Of a DNA stretch of 64,000 bases, positions 34,676 through 48,416 are shown in pieces. Source of the DNA: Isoetes taiwanensis. Lineage: Eukaryota; Streptophyta; Lycopodiopsida; Isoetales; Isoetaceae. The notes beneath the pieces are model-generated. The model had not been told where the DNA came from. It searched no databases and saw only the letters and a program-made list of their open reading frames with translations. The stretch lies in contig JAJEKV010000017.1 in assembly GCA_021234155.1 (NCBI GenBank), positions 18,050,372 through 18,114,371 of the forward strand. Reading direction: 5' to 3'. Each line of letters opens with the position of its first letter. Positions within the stretch are counted from its first letter, which is position 1. The position numbers and the translations under genes are program-made.

Positions 34676-37600
34676 TTAGATGAACAGGATCAAGAAATGA
34701 TGCTGGATTCCTAATACAAGTTATGCAGACTCCAAGGCCAGTGAGCAATGGCCGGAAATAAAGATTTCTTTCTTGTGTTCACTGGAATAACAAGCCATTG
34801 AAAGGTCAAGACTAGTAAAGGGAGGTTGTGCATTGCTAGAATTGGGGGTGTTGATCATATGTATCTGGGTTAAATGTGAACCTTCTTTTGTACCCAAGCT
34901 TACAAGTTGAGAATAGGTAATGTAAGATTAGGAAAGAAGAGGAGATTTATGGATCTACCAAGAATCTATACAGGCTTTGTACAAAGTCACATACCAAGTA
35001 TACCCTAAAAACTCTGCCGCCCAAGAATAAAAAATCAATCAATTGTCTGGAAAGTTGAAAAGCATTCAAGAAAATAGATGCAAATAATCCAATGCCTTAT
35101 GTAAAGATGGTGCATGGTCATCATTACTTTAGTTGATTCAAACGGAGGAGGAAGAAAGCTTTGCTCATATAGTGGGTAAGGAACATGCATACTGAGAGCT
35201 CAAAGGCAAAGACAAGAAAAAACAAAAAACGCCGAGCAATCGAAGAACCAACGACAGATGAAGAAAGCATGTCAACAAGTACATGAGCATCTAATGCAGA
35301 CCGCTAAAATGGATGGATGGAAGACACCAACAATAAGAGAATGACTGCATAATGTGCTTGCATTGGATGCCAACACATGAAAATAATAAACATAAAAAAG
35401 GACATCTAAGGCTGGAATCACACTTTGCAAACAAACAAACTTTTTTTGGCCTAGACAAATATTAACATGCCTAAGGCCCTTTTCATACGACAGTCTCATA
35501 TTATGGCTGTCTCATTGTGATAGGCTAAGAAACGAGCCACTACAAAAGAAAGGAAATGTTACAAATCACAAGGACCCAAACAAACTTGATAAGAACTCAA
35601 TTGGAAAGGATTCATCCATGATGCATAGATTCATCTATGATAGTCCACGACCACTAACTGATCATATGCCATTGAATGGAGTACCCAAATCAAGTTGAAA
35701 AGCATGAAACAATATTGAAATGTTCACCGAAGAAAAAACTGAAACAAAATGTAGCAGCCAACAAGTTGGCCGGTAAAAACAAATGAAAACAATGCAAAAA
35801 GCAAAATTGCAGAAAATATGCCCAAAATTCCATGTCAAATTAAGCCCACAAGTATACCTGAATTGAGCCCTTTATAAGAGCCATTCTGATCTGAATTGGG
35901 CATCTCCGGAAACACAGTTGAATACCCTAGATCCACTGGAGCTACAACTGCAAAGACAATATCATAGGATGACATACCAACAATAACCCGTATTTATTAC
36001 GTGGGATGTGATTTATCCAACCATTCAATATTAGCCATGAAGAATACGCACTTTGAAGCCCCAAAACCAATTGTTTTTGCCCATTTTTTGGTCAACGGGC
36101 TTCTTTTTATCTCAAATCTCTTTCTCTCTTCATCAATATACATAAAGGGGGCAGGAAAGTGCTGACATGCTTTTAAAAGCACATCAAACTGCCTATGAAG
36201 AAGCAAGAACCGTACGATCAAATGTTCTGACCCCGCCGTGTAGTTCTATACCTATTTCTTTGGCTAGATTAAACCACCTGACAAATACCGGATGCCCAGA
36301 TTAACTGCCCATTTTTTACCTGAATTAACCACATCCCGTATGATAAATAGAGTTACCATCCATACCAACAATTCAACAAATAAATAATTATGTTTCATCA
36401 TTCCAATCAACAATCATGATTCTTAGCAAAAAGAAGCAATACAGGCACCACACTGCTTGAATTCTTCATCACGATCAAAAGAATGATTTGTCAAAAGATT
36501 CATAGAAATTAAATTGACATGAAAGCTTCCATCTTACCTGCTACTAAAATTGCTTGCCAAAAGCATACATAACCCAAGGGGGCTTCATCCAATAGAAACT
36601 GTCAAAACTACGTGCATGAACGAGAGGGGGTGGTTTTTGATCTTTTTCCATATGTGTACTAGGGGTGAAGATTCTTCTTGTTATAAAATCATACAGAAAG
36701 GGGCCAAATTTGCCTATCGGAAACACGTATATTAGGGCTTTTTGATTACCCTATATATGCAGCAAGTGGCATATCTCGTGTAAAGAAGGTGGATCCCTTT
36801 GGACATCCTTATTATGAAGATCATTGTGAAGTCCAAGGTAGATCATCCAAGAGAATTCTCCAGGTCAAATGTACACATGACTAAGATGAGCTAAACACAT
36901 GACTAGCAAACTGCTCCTCACCCAACCACGAACTCTCATGGATGCTTGAGCCCCCGAGCTGCGTATAGCCTGCCTTTCCCTTTAGCCCAAATGCACAAAG
37001 CCCTCAAAGGTATAGAGGCCCTCAAAAGTACACGTGAGCCCTTACAGCATGTGGACTTATATGTCTACATGGCATCCAGATATAACAATTTGTCCCTCTT
37101 AACGAGCAACAACACTATGATTCTTAGTTCTTAGCACTTAGGCACTTATAATATCTTACATATTTTCAACATCTTGACTCTCTTTAGGTAGTTTTTAATA
37201 TCTTGCAAAATCTTATGTCTTTTGGAATTAATACTCTGGCAAAATATGCATAGAAACCAAGTGCCACTGAACGGAAAGTGTTTTAACATACATAGGCACA
37301 TTCTTTAATTAATCTCAAGAAAAATATATCCTTAACGATTTTCGAAGTATAAATACAGATATGATCTATATTCTTTACTAAACTCCATCCTTCTTTATCG
37401 AACTCAGTTGTCTCTGCTACTACGGTTGGAAGCAGCAAGGACTGATCATTCTCGCTATCTTTTAGTTCAATTTGAGAATGCTCTTAGCTGGCCCCATGTT
37501 CTTCAGCATGTAAGTCAACTAGTTTCTTTGTGCAGGAAAACCTCTCCACTCTTCAGTTGTGTAATCATAGAAAGGCTCTACACGTTGAGGAAAGCATGCC

Positions 37601-37853
37601 TACAAAAGAAATGGGCAGCCTATAGGGAGGAAGCAACAATTATTCTAGACAACTAGCATTCTAATCCCTGGATTGGTTGTGTCGAAATATTCTATTACAT
37701 TCATTTTGTTTGAATTGGGTCTTCGTGCCCTGTTCTCTTGTTTTGATTTCTTGCACATGTTTGTTCTATCTCGTGGCCCTTTCTTGGTCTCGCTGGATGT
37801 TAAAATATCTATATGTCTCTCCATCTGTCTGTCTTGTTCCATCTGAGCATTTG

Positions 37854-37995
37854 CACTAGTGGTAGTACACTAGTCCTAGAACAAGTGTGTCTCAAGTTTG
37901 AGGCCTGCGCATAGTCGCATTCGATGTAAGGTGGTTGGGGGCAGGACCCAACAAAGCCATGTTGGTGTGGTGTGTGTATGTGTGTGTGTGTCATA
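37854..37995 (+). mobile_element. SINE-like sequence ending in (TG)n
   Basis: CACTAGTGGTAGTACACTAG resembles an A box and GTCTCAAGTTTGAGGC a B box, followed by a unique part and a TGTGTGTGTG tail at 37975-37991. The layout fits a tRNA-derived SINE, but the boxes are imperfect. Confidence 0.3.
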
Positions 37996-40984
37996 TGTCC
38001 AATTGGATGCTGCCATGTGACATGTAAAGACTGATTCTTCTTCTATGATCTAAAATAGAGGGATGAAAGCAGGAAGGTAATTCAAGCATGTTTCCTCGTA
38101 TAATTACCCAAGATACAAGCATTTTTTATTGTATAAAATCCCATGATACACAGTTTAAGAGTGCTCATTTAATGTCGTTGTAGGCATATGCTAGTTGCAA
38201 GCATGTTCCATCCTATAATTACCCAAGATACACAGTCTAAGTTTGCTCACGCATGTCCACTGAGTGCTCTGAAATGAAGTGAACATTTTAAAATACAATG
38301 TGATATGCTTTAACTTTATCACTCAAAAGTACCTTACTCATAGATCACTAAAAGCACGCAAATGAAATAAAATATATGGATTATATGAACAAGTAAAATC
38401 CTAAAAAGAACCCTGTGTGATCTTAAGGAATGAAGCGATGATAAAGAATCTTGAGAATCACTTAAAAGAATCACTAGAGTCGTCATGTGATGTACCAAGA
38501 CATGTGCATTTGCATTGTTATAAAATCATATAAAATCAAAGATTCAGTATTTAATCAAACCTTTGTTACATGTTAATATATGGCAGCTATGTTGCATAGG
38601 AAAAATACCAAAACTCCACAGGTCCCCATTCTTGAGAGTTATGCTTAGGCAAACCCAAAGGGGTTAAGTCAGTTTTGCTTCATGTTCAGATAAAGTAAAG
38701 CTGCCTTGATAAGAAGATGTTTGTGATTTTTTTTCATTAGTTTTGCATTTTTCTTCACAAGTTAGAGATCAAGACACACTGCACTCCTACCATACGTTCA
38801 AAATTATATAAAAAGCACATTTTCTAGTGCAAACTAGTACATGAATTTAGAACTAATGTATGACACCTTAGCGTACTTTTACCCATAAGCCATGCAAAGC
38901 CGAGACCATGGGTCCATGGATGTACGTCCATTGGGGGCGAAGATAACATGGATGATTAGTCCGAGATAACCCTTGGCAGACCAACATTAATGGGCTTCCA
39001 CAATTTACGGTTTGAACTATATTTTAATATATACTAGTTATGGTGCCCGGCGTTGCCGGGCGTGGTGACAATTTGAAAGGTGGTTAAGATTTGGGGCATG
39101 CAAATTTGTATTTGAAGATTGTAGGAGCGATAATAGAGCACAAAATTTGTATTCTCTCAACATGTAATTCATATACAACGATGTGGGCATTCCCACTCCA
39201 ACAATTGGCATTGTCAGGCTTAACAAAATCCTCTTTGTTAAGGGATAGGGTTGTAGAATATAGATGTCCAACGACATGAATCATAAGAAGTTGCATATGT
39301 CCAATGTGTTGGTCTAGAAGTCCACTTTCGTTGCAAGGAATGATGAGGTTGCCGGGTATAAGTTGTAGATTCAATAGATATAGCAGAAAGTTGCCCTTGT
39401 ATAACAATGATTTATGTTATTTTTTAATTTATGCATTTGTAGATGGCACCAATGATATTATGGACCTATGTATTGAACTAACAATGGCTATTTAATTAAA
39501 AAAAAAGAAATTCAAAGTCGTATGGATGATAAAGTCATTAGTGGTTGAGAGAGAGGATGGATGACGTGTGGAGTAAATAGTTCTGCAATAAATTTTGTAA
39601 GGTAGTTATCATCGTTGCAAATTTTGATATAAGTGAAGGGTGAGATCTGATTGCATGTGGATATATAATTAGCTAAAGTCCATAACTATAGCATTTTATT
39701 TTTTTTATTATCTTTTTGTTTTTTGCATATACTTATCATGTCATAGACAACAACAATTTGGTTGTTGGTGATTATTAAATTGGAAATACATTGCTAGGTG
39801 TTTAAAGAGAGGGGTTCATTTCTTTGTTGGGGATCATTAAATTTGGAATGGGTTCATTTCGTTGTTGGGGATCATTAAATTTGGAATATATTATTAGGTC
39901 TTTAGATGCGTTCCTCATCTTTTCGTCTATCCAATGCCAAAATTTTACAATTATTTGCTAGGCATTTTGGTCTTTTGACATGATTATGTTCTGAATCTCT
40001 CCAGCCATGTTGTGCACAATGAAGAATCTATCAGATTCAAAGAAAGCTAGACAAATTATGGGCATTTTGGATGTGCAAGTCAGAGCAAGTGTGGAAGCAA
40101 GTGTGGAAGCATGAAACCCTCGCTCTATCCACAATATAAAGGTTGCAATCCTATCCTGAAAGCTTTCTAAAGCTAAAAGAATAGGAAAAAGAATGTGTTT
40201 TTTAGATTGAATGTAATGGAAGGATTGTCATCTATTGTTTTGACAGAGGCCCGTAGAAGAAAGGAATTCACCATTATGGACCTCAAACGACAAAAGATAA
40301 TGTTAGTATAATGAAAAATTTATGCTGCAAGCATACCTGGTCTATGAAGATATTCAAACGAAATAGATCATTTATTTTGTGTGGAGTCCTCGACTACTCT
40401 TGGTTCACCTCCATTAAATAAACGAAACGAATGAATGTGTGTTAATGCCATCTTATAAAATAAGAAATGGCCAAAGCTATGGTTAAAGTTTCCTCAAACA
40501 TGGCAAGTTAGTGATGAACTTTAGATAGAAGAGTAAAATAGGTTTGAAGATGTTGGCATGCCAAACTGATTGGATTATGAGATCGAGGAAAAATAACTGA
40601 AAAGAATAAAGAGCCATATTGTCATGGCAAAGCAACTGGCACTGCCAAGTTTTTGTAATGGCCCACGTGTTGTTTAAAAATGACAATCAGGAAAATGCCT
40701 TTAGAAATGTAAACAATCTTCGCTTGAAACCTCGGTATTATCGGTGGAAGCCACTAACGAATTTTTATTATTACCTTTAGAATCGTATCAATATTAATGT
40801 GTGAAGATATTCGATCATATTCTAGGCATTTCACCACGTTCCTGCATTATGAAGCATAAAATGATAACTTTTCGGTCAATAAAAGAAGACCTGTAGTTAG
40901 ATATTTTGCTGCATAAATCTACAAAGTCTATTTTAAGCATATTCTAGACAATTATTGCAATCAATCAATTTTTATTTCATGCAT

Positions 40985-41990
40985 TAGCAGTCTCTATATT
41001 AACTCAAAAGCATTCAGCACAACAAAAATGACAGATTTTGCATGAATCACCCCATGTTGTCATCATAATAATGAAAATGTCATAGAGCCTCTATTCGATC
41101 TGCCTAACCTCTATTCCAAAATATGTTAGCAGGATGGAAACATTACCTTCAAGATGAAGCAAATGTGAGAATTCTAGAAAGCTTGGATATTCTAGCTAGA
41201 GCAGGGAAGATGAACAATTAAGGAACCCAGTTTGTCTTCTGCACATTTGTAGAAGGTCAAATTCTATAACACCCAAATTTGGTACTGGTACATTGAACGA
41301 CTTGGACCTTTGCTGAAACAATGTCTCCGTCAAACTTGCAACCTGTCGTCCCATGATGTTGATGATAAGAACAAAGGAGGTCACCAGAATATTAGCACAT
41401 CTAGTTTAAGATGGACAGAATTTATCATATCATGTTGTACAACATTTAAATTCCCAATATACGAAGAGATAAATGCAAATCCTAAAGAAAGTATTGCTTG
41501 TCAATATTTCGATAAGGCAAATGGATTCCAAATATCATCTTGCAAAACTCCTATGAAGTTGTTGGCACTGATATCCAGAATAATCAAAGGCAGTGATTAC
41601 AGATAAACAGGCAGGGGATACATTAGCTGGTTTCCAATGAGATGAAGATCTGTCAAATTTGCACAGCCTCTACCATCGCTGTACCATCTTTAGGCAATGC
41701 AGGTCTTAGAGCTCATACCAAAGAGAAGTTGAAGAGTAACCACAAAATCAAAGAAATAATTTTCCATGCATATCAAATAAAATCCTGATAATGAACACTT
41801 ATAGAATCCCAAGTCACATGTGTTTTGCATGGCATTAATTCTGATACACATATCTGAACGTCACCTATTCATTAAAAATAAAATAAAAATATGACACAGT
41901 TCTTGCATGACTCATCCCATGTTGCCGTCATTATATGAAAATGTCATAGAACCTATATTCAATCTGCCTAGCTCAGAGCTCATTGTAACG
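40985..41990. repeat. Direct duplication, copies at about 40985-41110 and 41865-41990
   Basis: Both copies contain CCCATGTTG, GAAAATGTCATAGA, CCTCTATTC/CCTATATTC and ATCTGCCTA in the same order and orientation, with moderate divergence. They lie about 880 bp apart. No coding content. Confidence 0.6.
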
Positions 41991-42264
41991 TAGAGCAAAA
42001 AATAAAGATGGAGGCATAGCTGGCCATAAGATTTTACAAAACACTTACATAAAAGGAATTTAAAAAATGAATTGTATGAAGTTGAAATTAAAAAATAAAT
42101 AAAGCAAGCTTTTCAACTGCAATTGAAGACAATGCAAAACAAAAATTAGTTACATATGACTGCTACCTGAGGATGTTCTATAGAATGGGCAGAGAAAGTC
42201 TTGTTCAATATGCAAAACCATCTTCAGTAAGCATGCTCTCAGTATGCTAAAGCATCTGCTTGCT

Positions 42265-42296
42265 TTTGCTTGCTTTTGCCTGCAAAAGCAAGCAAA
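42265..42296. repeat. Perfect 15-bp inverted repeat with 2-nt loop
   Basis: TTTGCTTGCTTTTGC and GCAAAAGCAAGCAAA are exact reverse complements separated by CT, next to further CTTGCTTTTG copies. It is too short and simple to call an RNA gene. Confidence 0.8.
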
Positions 42297-43459
42297 TAAT
42301 GGCCAATCAATAGTGCAATCCTTTAAGCTCCTCCAAGCAAGCACGTCTCTTAAAATTTCATTCACTGTATTTCTTACCTTATACAGATGCAACTGAAAAA
42401 AGATCATTGAAAAAAGATCATTCGGAAAATAAACTAAGAATCTTAGACAATTCGTTACCTTCTACAAAAGGCTTTGAAGATTTTGGTCTATCCACTCCAA
42501 TATACAAACAGCGACCACTGCACATGCATATATCAGTACTATAGCTCTTTACCATAGGTAACATGCCTAAGGCTGCCCAAAAATTTGCAATTTCGTTTTA
42601 TAGAGCAAAACCCATTGTTACTCTCAGCCTCTAAGTCTCTATTCTATACTGTTACATTGTTGAAAAAGTAATCATTATTGAAGAAGTCATGACAAATTAT
42701 TTGGAATGCTCTAATCCATGCAAATATTTTTACAATACTTGCCTCAGAGACAAATGCTTCAATCATCACTTGTAGTAAATCTAGAAATAGCCATCTTTAA
42801 AGACCTGCTTAAGAAGTAGCAATAATTTCAACCAGAAATATGTATATCAATTACTTAGCCAACCTCATTTGTGGAAAATCTTCCATCACAGACACCTATA
42901 TAAACATCTGGACGGGCCTGTATTACTTGCCAGAAAAGGCAAAGCACATGAGATAAAGATCCAATCTTTGCAGCTCTACTATGGGGCAAACCTCTAAACC
43001 ATCTGTGAAAGCCATATCTAACATGGTATATAGTTTCAATATGAAGGCATCCGACCATTCAAAAGGAAAGTGTAAAAACCGTTTCTAGAAGTAGTAAGGT
43101 GGAGAAACCTACCAAGCTTCTTTGGATACCTTTTTTTTCGTGTTTGGATCCGGATAATACTCTTGCATGAAAGCCAAAGTCTTCCTTATTTAATAGTCAT
43201 CAAGGTAATCCCAAAGATCGCAGTGACTTTATGCAGGCGTATGATGTATATTGGTCTGATGCTTTTGAGAAAACCACCTGTGGGAAAGGGTCTACATAAC
43301 ACCAACCAGATCTATAGTAAATCACAACAATGGCAGTAACTCTCCTGTGGCATTAACAGGAGAGTCAGTCTCAACAACTACAATGTTGTTGGCTATACTC
43401 CTCACAATATGCCTCAAAAATTGGCTTCCTTCACATACAACTGAGCATTGGAGGTTGAA

Positions 43460-44340
43460 TCATATTATCAAACGGTAGCCTTTGAGGCGGGTTCAATTTC
43501 CGGACACTCATCCCAAAGACCACTCGGCCTTGCTTTTGCAAATGATCTCCTTAAGTTGCATCCCCAAAAGCCGGTGTTGCCACTTACTAAAACACGCGAA
43601 ACCCGGGAAAATTTACCCTTGATTTGCACAAGTAGGAACATTTCTATAGTTCGAGAAAACATATTGTTGGTTATGATCACGAGTTAATCTTAGATCCATA
43701 ACTATCTTTGCCATCTCCAAGAAAGAAAGCGCCAACAATTTCAAGCCGCGGGGTCATCGCAACTATGGAGTTCAGTCTAAATAAATGACCAATTATTACG
43801 GTCTCTTTAGCTAGAACATGGATTCCTATTCCACCATATCCACTTGCTTTGTTATACATGTGATTTCCTTGCGCAGATTTGTTCGGCCCTTTACCGGGAT
43901 CCCCAGCGATGCGAGAGAAGATGACACTTTGGTCCAAAGACCAAACCTCCCCTTATTCAAGCTAGAAAGATCAACAAAGAGAACTAAACCCTTAAACTCG
44001 CATCGTGAAGATTGGGCAGAATTAAATCCCCTAACCGGAATCATGAAGATCGCCGACATGCTTACAATCTATAAGCCCAAGCCAATCCGCCCCGCATGCG
44101 CATTGCGAAAATCTTTGGAAGAGGAAAGGTTGTCGGCATCACGAAAGAAAAAAATTTGCATGTCACGAACACAAAACATACTCACAAAATTTTCTCGATT
44201 TTTAGACAACTAAAAACTTTTTCCGGGAGCCAAAACTCTTAAAACCTTAGAAAAATCAACTTTCAAAAAATCCAAAAAGGTTTTTAGTCCAACCGGAAAA
44301 ACCCAAATTAAAAGAGTTGATAATATGCAGATTCTAAACC
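43460..44340 (-). other. Unassigned block with protein-like minus-strand frames
   Basis: Composition differs from the AT-rich flanks. Minus-strand pieces read, in order, VRDMQIFFFRDADNLSSSKD, RGFNSAQSSRCEFKGLVLF, AGDPGKGPNKSAQGNHMYNK, SGYGGIGIHVLAKETVII and TPRLEIVGAFFLGDGKDSYG, in at least two frames. This looks like a degraded coding region, perhaps an organelle transfer or retroelement, but I recognise no family. Confidence 0.25.
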
Positions 44341-45432
44341 CAATTGTAATTTGAAATGTATTCTAACTCAAATATCTTCTAGTCAGTAAATGGCAGGATC
44401 ATTCTCGCTAATAATCTGCGCTTTTCCATTATTATGCAGCATGCCAGCGAATCAAACAGCCATACATCTTGATGGAAATAAGTTGAAATGGTTTGATGCA
44501 TACTTGCCAGGAATCATGTTATTAGTGTAGCCCATTTGAAGATCGAATATCGAACCAGAGCTTTTAGGGTATTTTATGTGGGAAAATAAAAATCAATATG
44601 TTTAGAGATGATCATGACTCACTGGAAGTAATAGATTTGATCATAAGGTCATTATGCAAGAATTAAGGGTTGAAAATCTACTACGGTGAATGCCATCAAA
44701 AGTTAAAGCATACCTTAAAAAATTGTATTTGATATCTTGAGCTAGATTTTTTCCATTTCCACAACATACCATGGTATTCTTTGAAAAGCTCAAGTCCAAG
44801 CACTTCTATTGTAGAAAATACCCTTCATTATTTTGTCCTTGTAATTAGCAGCCAAAGTAGGAGATCTTTTCCTGCCTTGTGGTACTAAAGTTCGCAGTGT
44901 AGTTCTTTTATATAGATTCTACCTCCATTGAACTAGAATACAATGTTCTGTACAAACGAGAATAAAAGAGCACTAGAGAGAGGTGCTAGAGGGAGAATGT
45001 CAATTGTTCCTGCGCTCATAACTTGAGCTTTAGAGGTCAGATTCAGATGATCTTAGGCTTGTTTGAAAGCTTATATAGAGCTTTCCATTGACATATGATT
45101 CAATCCAGATCTGTCAAGATAGATAACTGCTTTTTGTACTATTCAATCCGAGTATTCTTTTGCAGAGTGCATGCCATGCAGATTTGATGATAATATGGTT
45201 TTTATCATAACCTTTGAATCCAGACTCTATTTTGAGTGTTTTTTATTGCAAGTCCAAGTATGAGGTATAATATGCCCAAGTATATTTACGTGTTCTAGGT
45301 CAAAACAGCAAAATTCCAGGCGGATTTGATAGGGCTTCACACCCCTCCAGTTGATTAATACATGATTTGACAGCAGCATAGTGACTTCCCCTTCGGCTGG
45401 CCAGTTCCAGTTCTGTATATATTTCCTGGCTC

Positions 45433-46031
45433 TTGAACTTGGCTGTACTGGTTCGGTTTAGTGCAAGCACAATCTTGGCCGGAGGTATTTATTTGTTTCA
45501 GTTGAAAATATATATTACAGAGCTCAGATTGCCCTTGCCTAGTACAACACAGCCACAGATACTAACCATGACTCACAAACTCAAGACCATGGCAAGGGAG
45601 GCCTGCAAAGTCAACAATATGACAAGAACACCCTTGAAGGCCTTCGAAAAACCCTATGACTCTACCATGAAATCTTATCTCCTTGTTGCGCTCTTTTTTG
45701 GACCCCAACGGCCTATTTTGGCGCAAATAGATGCACTGATAGCTTCAGATACAATTCGAGATGCGGCTTTGGTTAAGCTAGATGCTCAGATTCAATGCTT
45801 GCCGCCAGCAGTCTTTGCCAAGATTCAAATGATCTGGTCCACCAACACCACTATCATGGGGACATCGGTCCAGTTGTCTTTGGAAAGCTGGATACAATTC
45901 TTGGAGCTAGTGCTTTGTCAGCAAGTAACATTAGTGTGCCACCACCAGTGTCTATCACAGTGCCTGCGTATGTGGATAGAGTAGACATATCCACAAAGAC
46001 GTCGACTGAGGAATCGTTGCACACTAGGTAG
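45433..46031 (+). pseudogene. Unrecognised coding-like remnant
   Basis: Two overlapping frames carry protein-like sequence (LLVALFFGPQRPILAQIDAL, then GDIGPVVFGKLDTILGASAL and ISVPPPVSITVPAYVDRVD), suggesting a frameshift near 45800. No family is recognised. It lies about 600 bp upstream of a LINE 3' end on the same strand and could belong to that element. Confidence 0.2.
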
Positions 46032-46559
46032 GCAGATATTCTCCTACTTTTGAGATGGATAGGCCACTAGAAGATGATCAGCACACACCGGCCCTGAGCT
46101 TGTGTATTGTCGGTATTGATGAGACATGTGATTGTCCTGCTATAGACGAGGCAGAGCTTTTGTTTTAATCGAGGTGATGAACATACAGGCAGATGGCAGC
46201 ATCTCAACCCACATCGTGTAGGAGCAGCACGACCTGACCTCCTCGTCACCTCCTAGTCCATTTCAGAGATGCTATTTTCAGGCTGCATATACTAAGGCAT
46301 GGAAATCATCTGAAAGGGACCATCTTTTTCGTCCAAGAGGATCTAACTCCATCACAGCTCTATAGATGGAAAGAGGAATTATGTCAGGTATGAGAAGCTC
46401 GCCTGCAACAGAAGTGGAGTAGGGATCATTCTGATGCATGGACAGTTTTTGTGTAGCCATGTTCTTCTTTATGTTGGTATTTCTATTTGTTCTTGTGTTT
46501 TGTGATGGTATGTAAAGCCTGATTTGATTGTTTGGCCTAAGGGCCAAGTTATAGTTTTA

Positions 46560-46680
46560 CCTGGGTTTTGCCAAAGCTTTGTAATGTTTTTATTATGTTT
46601 GCTGATGTTTTGGGTTGTTCTAGCCAATTGTATGGGTCTCATAGCCTATTGGTCTCCGTGGATATTAAAAAATCTATTTT
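46560..46680 (+). mobile_element. LINE-family 3' end, plus orientation
   Basis: GGGTCTCATAGCC, TTGGTCTCCGTGGA and TATTAAAAAATC match the reverse complement of the 3' ends at 26425 and 54100. The upstream part (46180-46560) may be more of the same element but lacks recognisable domains. Confidence 0.5.
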
Positions 46681-48231
46681 AAATAGTGCAATTTAAGCTC
46701 TACATTGGTCCCTTAAAATCTAGTCAAGGCATTCCACTTTTAAATCTGTAATAAAATTCCACTTCCTATTTTGGAAGACACTTGCAAATGTTATAAAGAT
46801 GTCACACTTCCTAGGAAAATATAAATATGATAAACTATCCATATGGTCAGTTTTGATACTCACTAGTTGCACACACATGGTCAATTTAAACTTCTTTGTT
46901 GCATACTATTGTCTTAACAAATCTAATAGAAATTTGAACTTTATGTCATTTGTTAAAAAAAGGAAAAAAAAAGTTTTTCATTGCCAAAAAGAGGACAAGA
47001 AACTGTAGCTATTAGATTAATGCCCAAGATATGCTCTAAAATGCCAAGACCCACCCTCTCCCTAAGGAATACCCGGGGGCATTCCATAATACAGGAGGTT
47101 GAATATGTGGCACAATGACAAGGGGTTCCAGGGGGGATTTGATGTGGATGTAAAAACGACAATTCCTGAACCATAGATCATATCTTAAAATAATTGATTG
47201 ATAGATTTAAGATAGAAAATGATCGTGTTATATTGGTTAAAGTAGTCTTATTAGGAATTTCAATTATTTTGGTAGAGGTTCGAGCCCCTGTATTTCATAT
47301 CCTAAAACCTTAGGCGAAGCCATATAGATGTTTGATATTCCATCAAAACCATAGGCGGATGCGTATTTCATATTTTAAATCATAGGCACCCTCAATCATA
47401 AATGACCATAAGCATATTTCATATTTCAAATCATAGGCACCCCCAAAAACGATATTTCAAATCATAGGCACCCCTAATCATAAATGACCATAAGCGAAAC
47501 GAGAGGTGCCCACAGATCCGACGACTGTAGTACTCTAGGGTGCATCTCGTTTAGAATATGTAGCATCCTACTACTCTATCTTGATATCGGGTAATATATT
47601 ACAATTTTAATGAATACATGTGCAAATCATGTCACACATAATTTTCCCATGTGTTTAGAAATGTGGGTCGGAGAAGTGATATTTTCAATATTTTGAAGCT
47701 CAAAGGAAGATAAGTATACAGATGGACTTGGCACTCATCTGCATCTTTAAATTCAAATGTTTAGAGATCAACGCAAGCGAGTCCAAGGTATGGCATATTA
47801 ATTTTGAGAAGAGTGCAGAGAATAAATTGTCAAGATATTCAAGAAACAGTGTTTCTTGATCTTTCTATAAGCAACACAACCACCTCTAGATTGGAATACT
47901 CCTTGGGCAGAACTTTCTGTGTTGGTGTCTAAAGAATCTTGTACAAACTAAGGTATTGGCTTTTAAGGCATTTGGGACTCTATGCATGCCTCGTTTGTGG
48001 TTGATTCAGTTGTGGTTCGAAGGAGTAAGATGGCAGAGAAAGGATGGCTAGTAGGGAACCTTCTTCTTTTATGGATGATCTTCTTCTTCCATGGGTAGTG
48101 GTGCTATTGATATTTAAGGGACGGAGGTAGATAAATAGAAGTTTAACACCAATGGGGCGAAACAAACATGGGCAATTTTTAGGACATGGGGGAAAGGTGC
48201 AACTTAAGGGTAGAGTGGAGGAACGAGAGGC
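46681..48231. other. Intergenic sequence upstream of the DUF688 gene
   Basis: No gene is recognised. A short interspersed repeat built on CATATTTCAAATCATAGGCA occurs about four times at 47300-47480, sometimes followed by CCCCYAATCATAAATGACCA. Confidence 0.45.
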
Positions 48232-48296
48232 TGACGTGGAGACTGACGTGGAGGGAAGGTGAGAGGACGTGGAGGGTGACGTGGAGAGTGACGTGG
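48232..48296 (+). promoter_or_regulatory. Five ACGT-core boxes (TGACGTGG) mostly spaced 12 bp, upstream of DUF688
   Basis: TGACGTGG begins at 48232, 48244, 48277 and 48289, with a variant GGACGTGG at 48265. Spacings are 12, 21, 12 and 12 bp. TGACGTGG is a hybrid of the as-1/C-box and G-box cores bound by plant bZIP factors. The array ends 120 bp before the ATG. It may equally be a small minisatellite. Confidence 0.6.
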
Positions 48297-48416
48297 AGTG
48301 GGAAAAATGGGATAGTGGACGGAGTGGGTGAGAAAGAAGACAAACAGCCGTTGAGCTGGAGAAAGGGAAAAAAGCAAAGAATATATTTTACTTAACCACA
48401 AACAAGCTATTTGGCT

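Larger units (their letters stand above)
34676..45432. other. Gene-poor stretch of about 11 kb
   Basis: AT-rich sequence with many short open pieces but no recognisable protein domain. Weak candidates are a minus-strand piece at 35997-36221 (ERKRFEIKRSPLTKKWAK), one at 36544-36726 (GKFGPFLYDFITRRIFTPST) and a plus-strand piece at 37408-37656 (YLLVQFENALSWPHVLQHV). They could be exon remnants. A GC-rich hairpin (GCCCGGCGTTGCCGGGC) sits near 39046. Confidence 0.4.
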
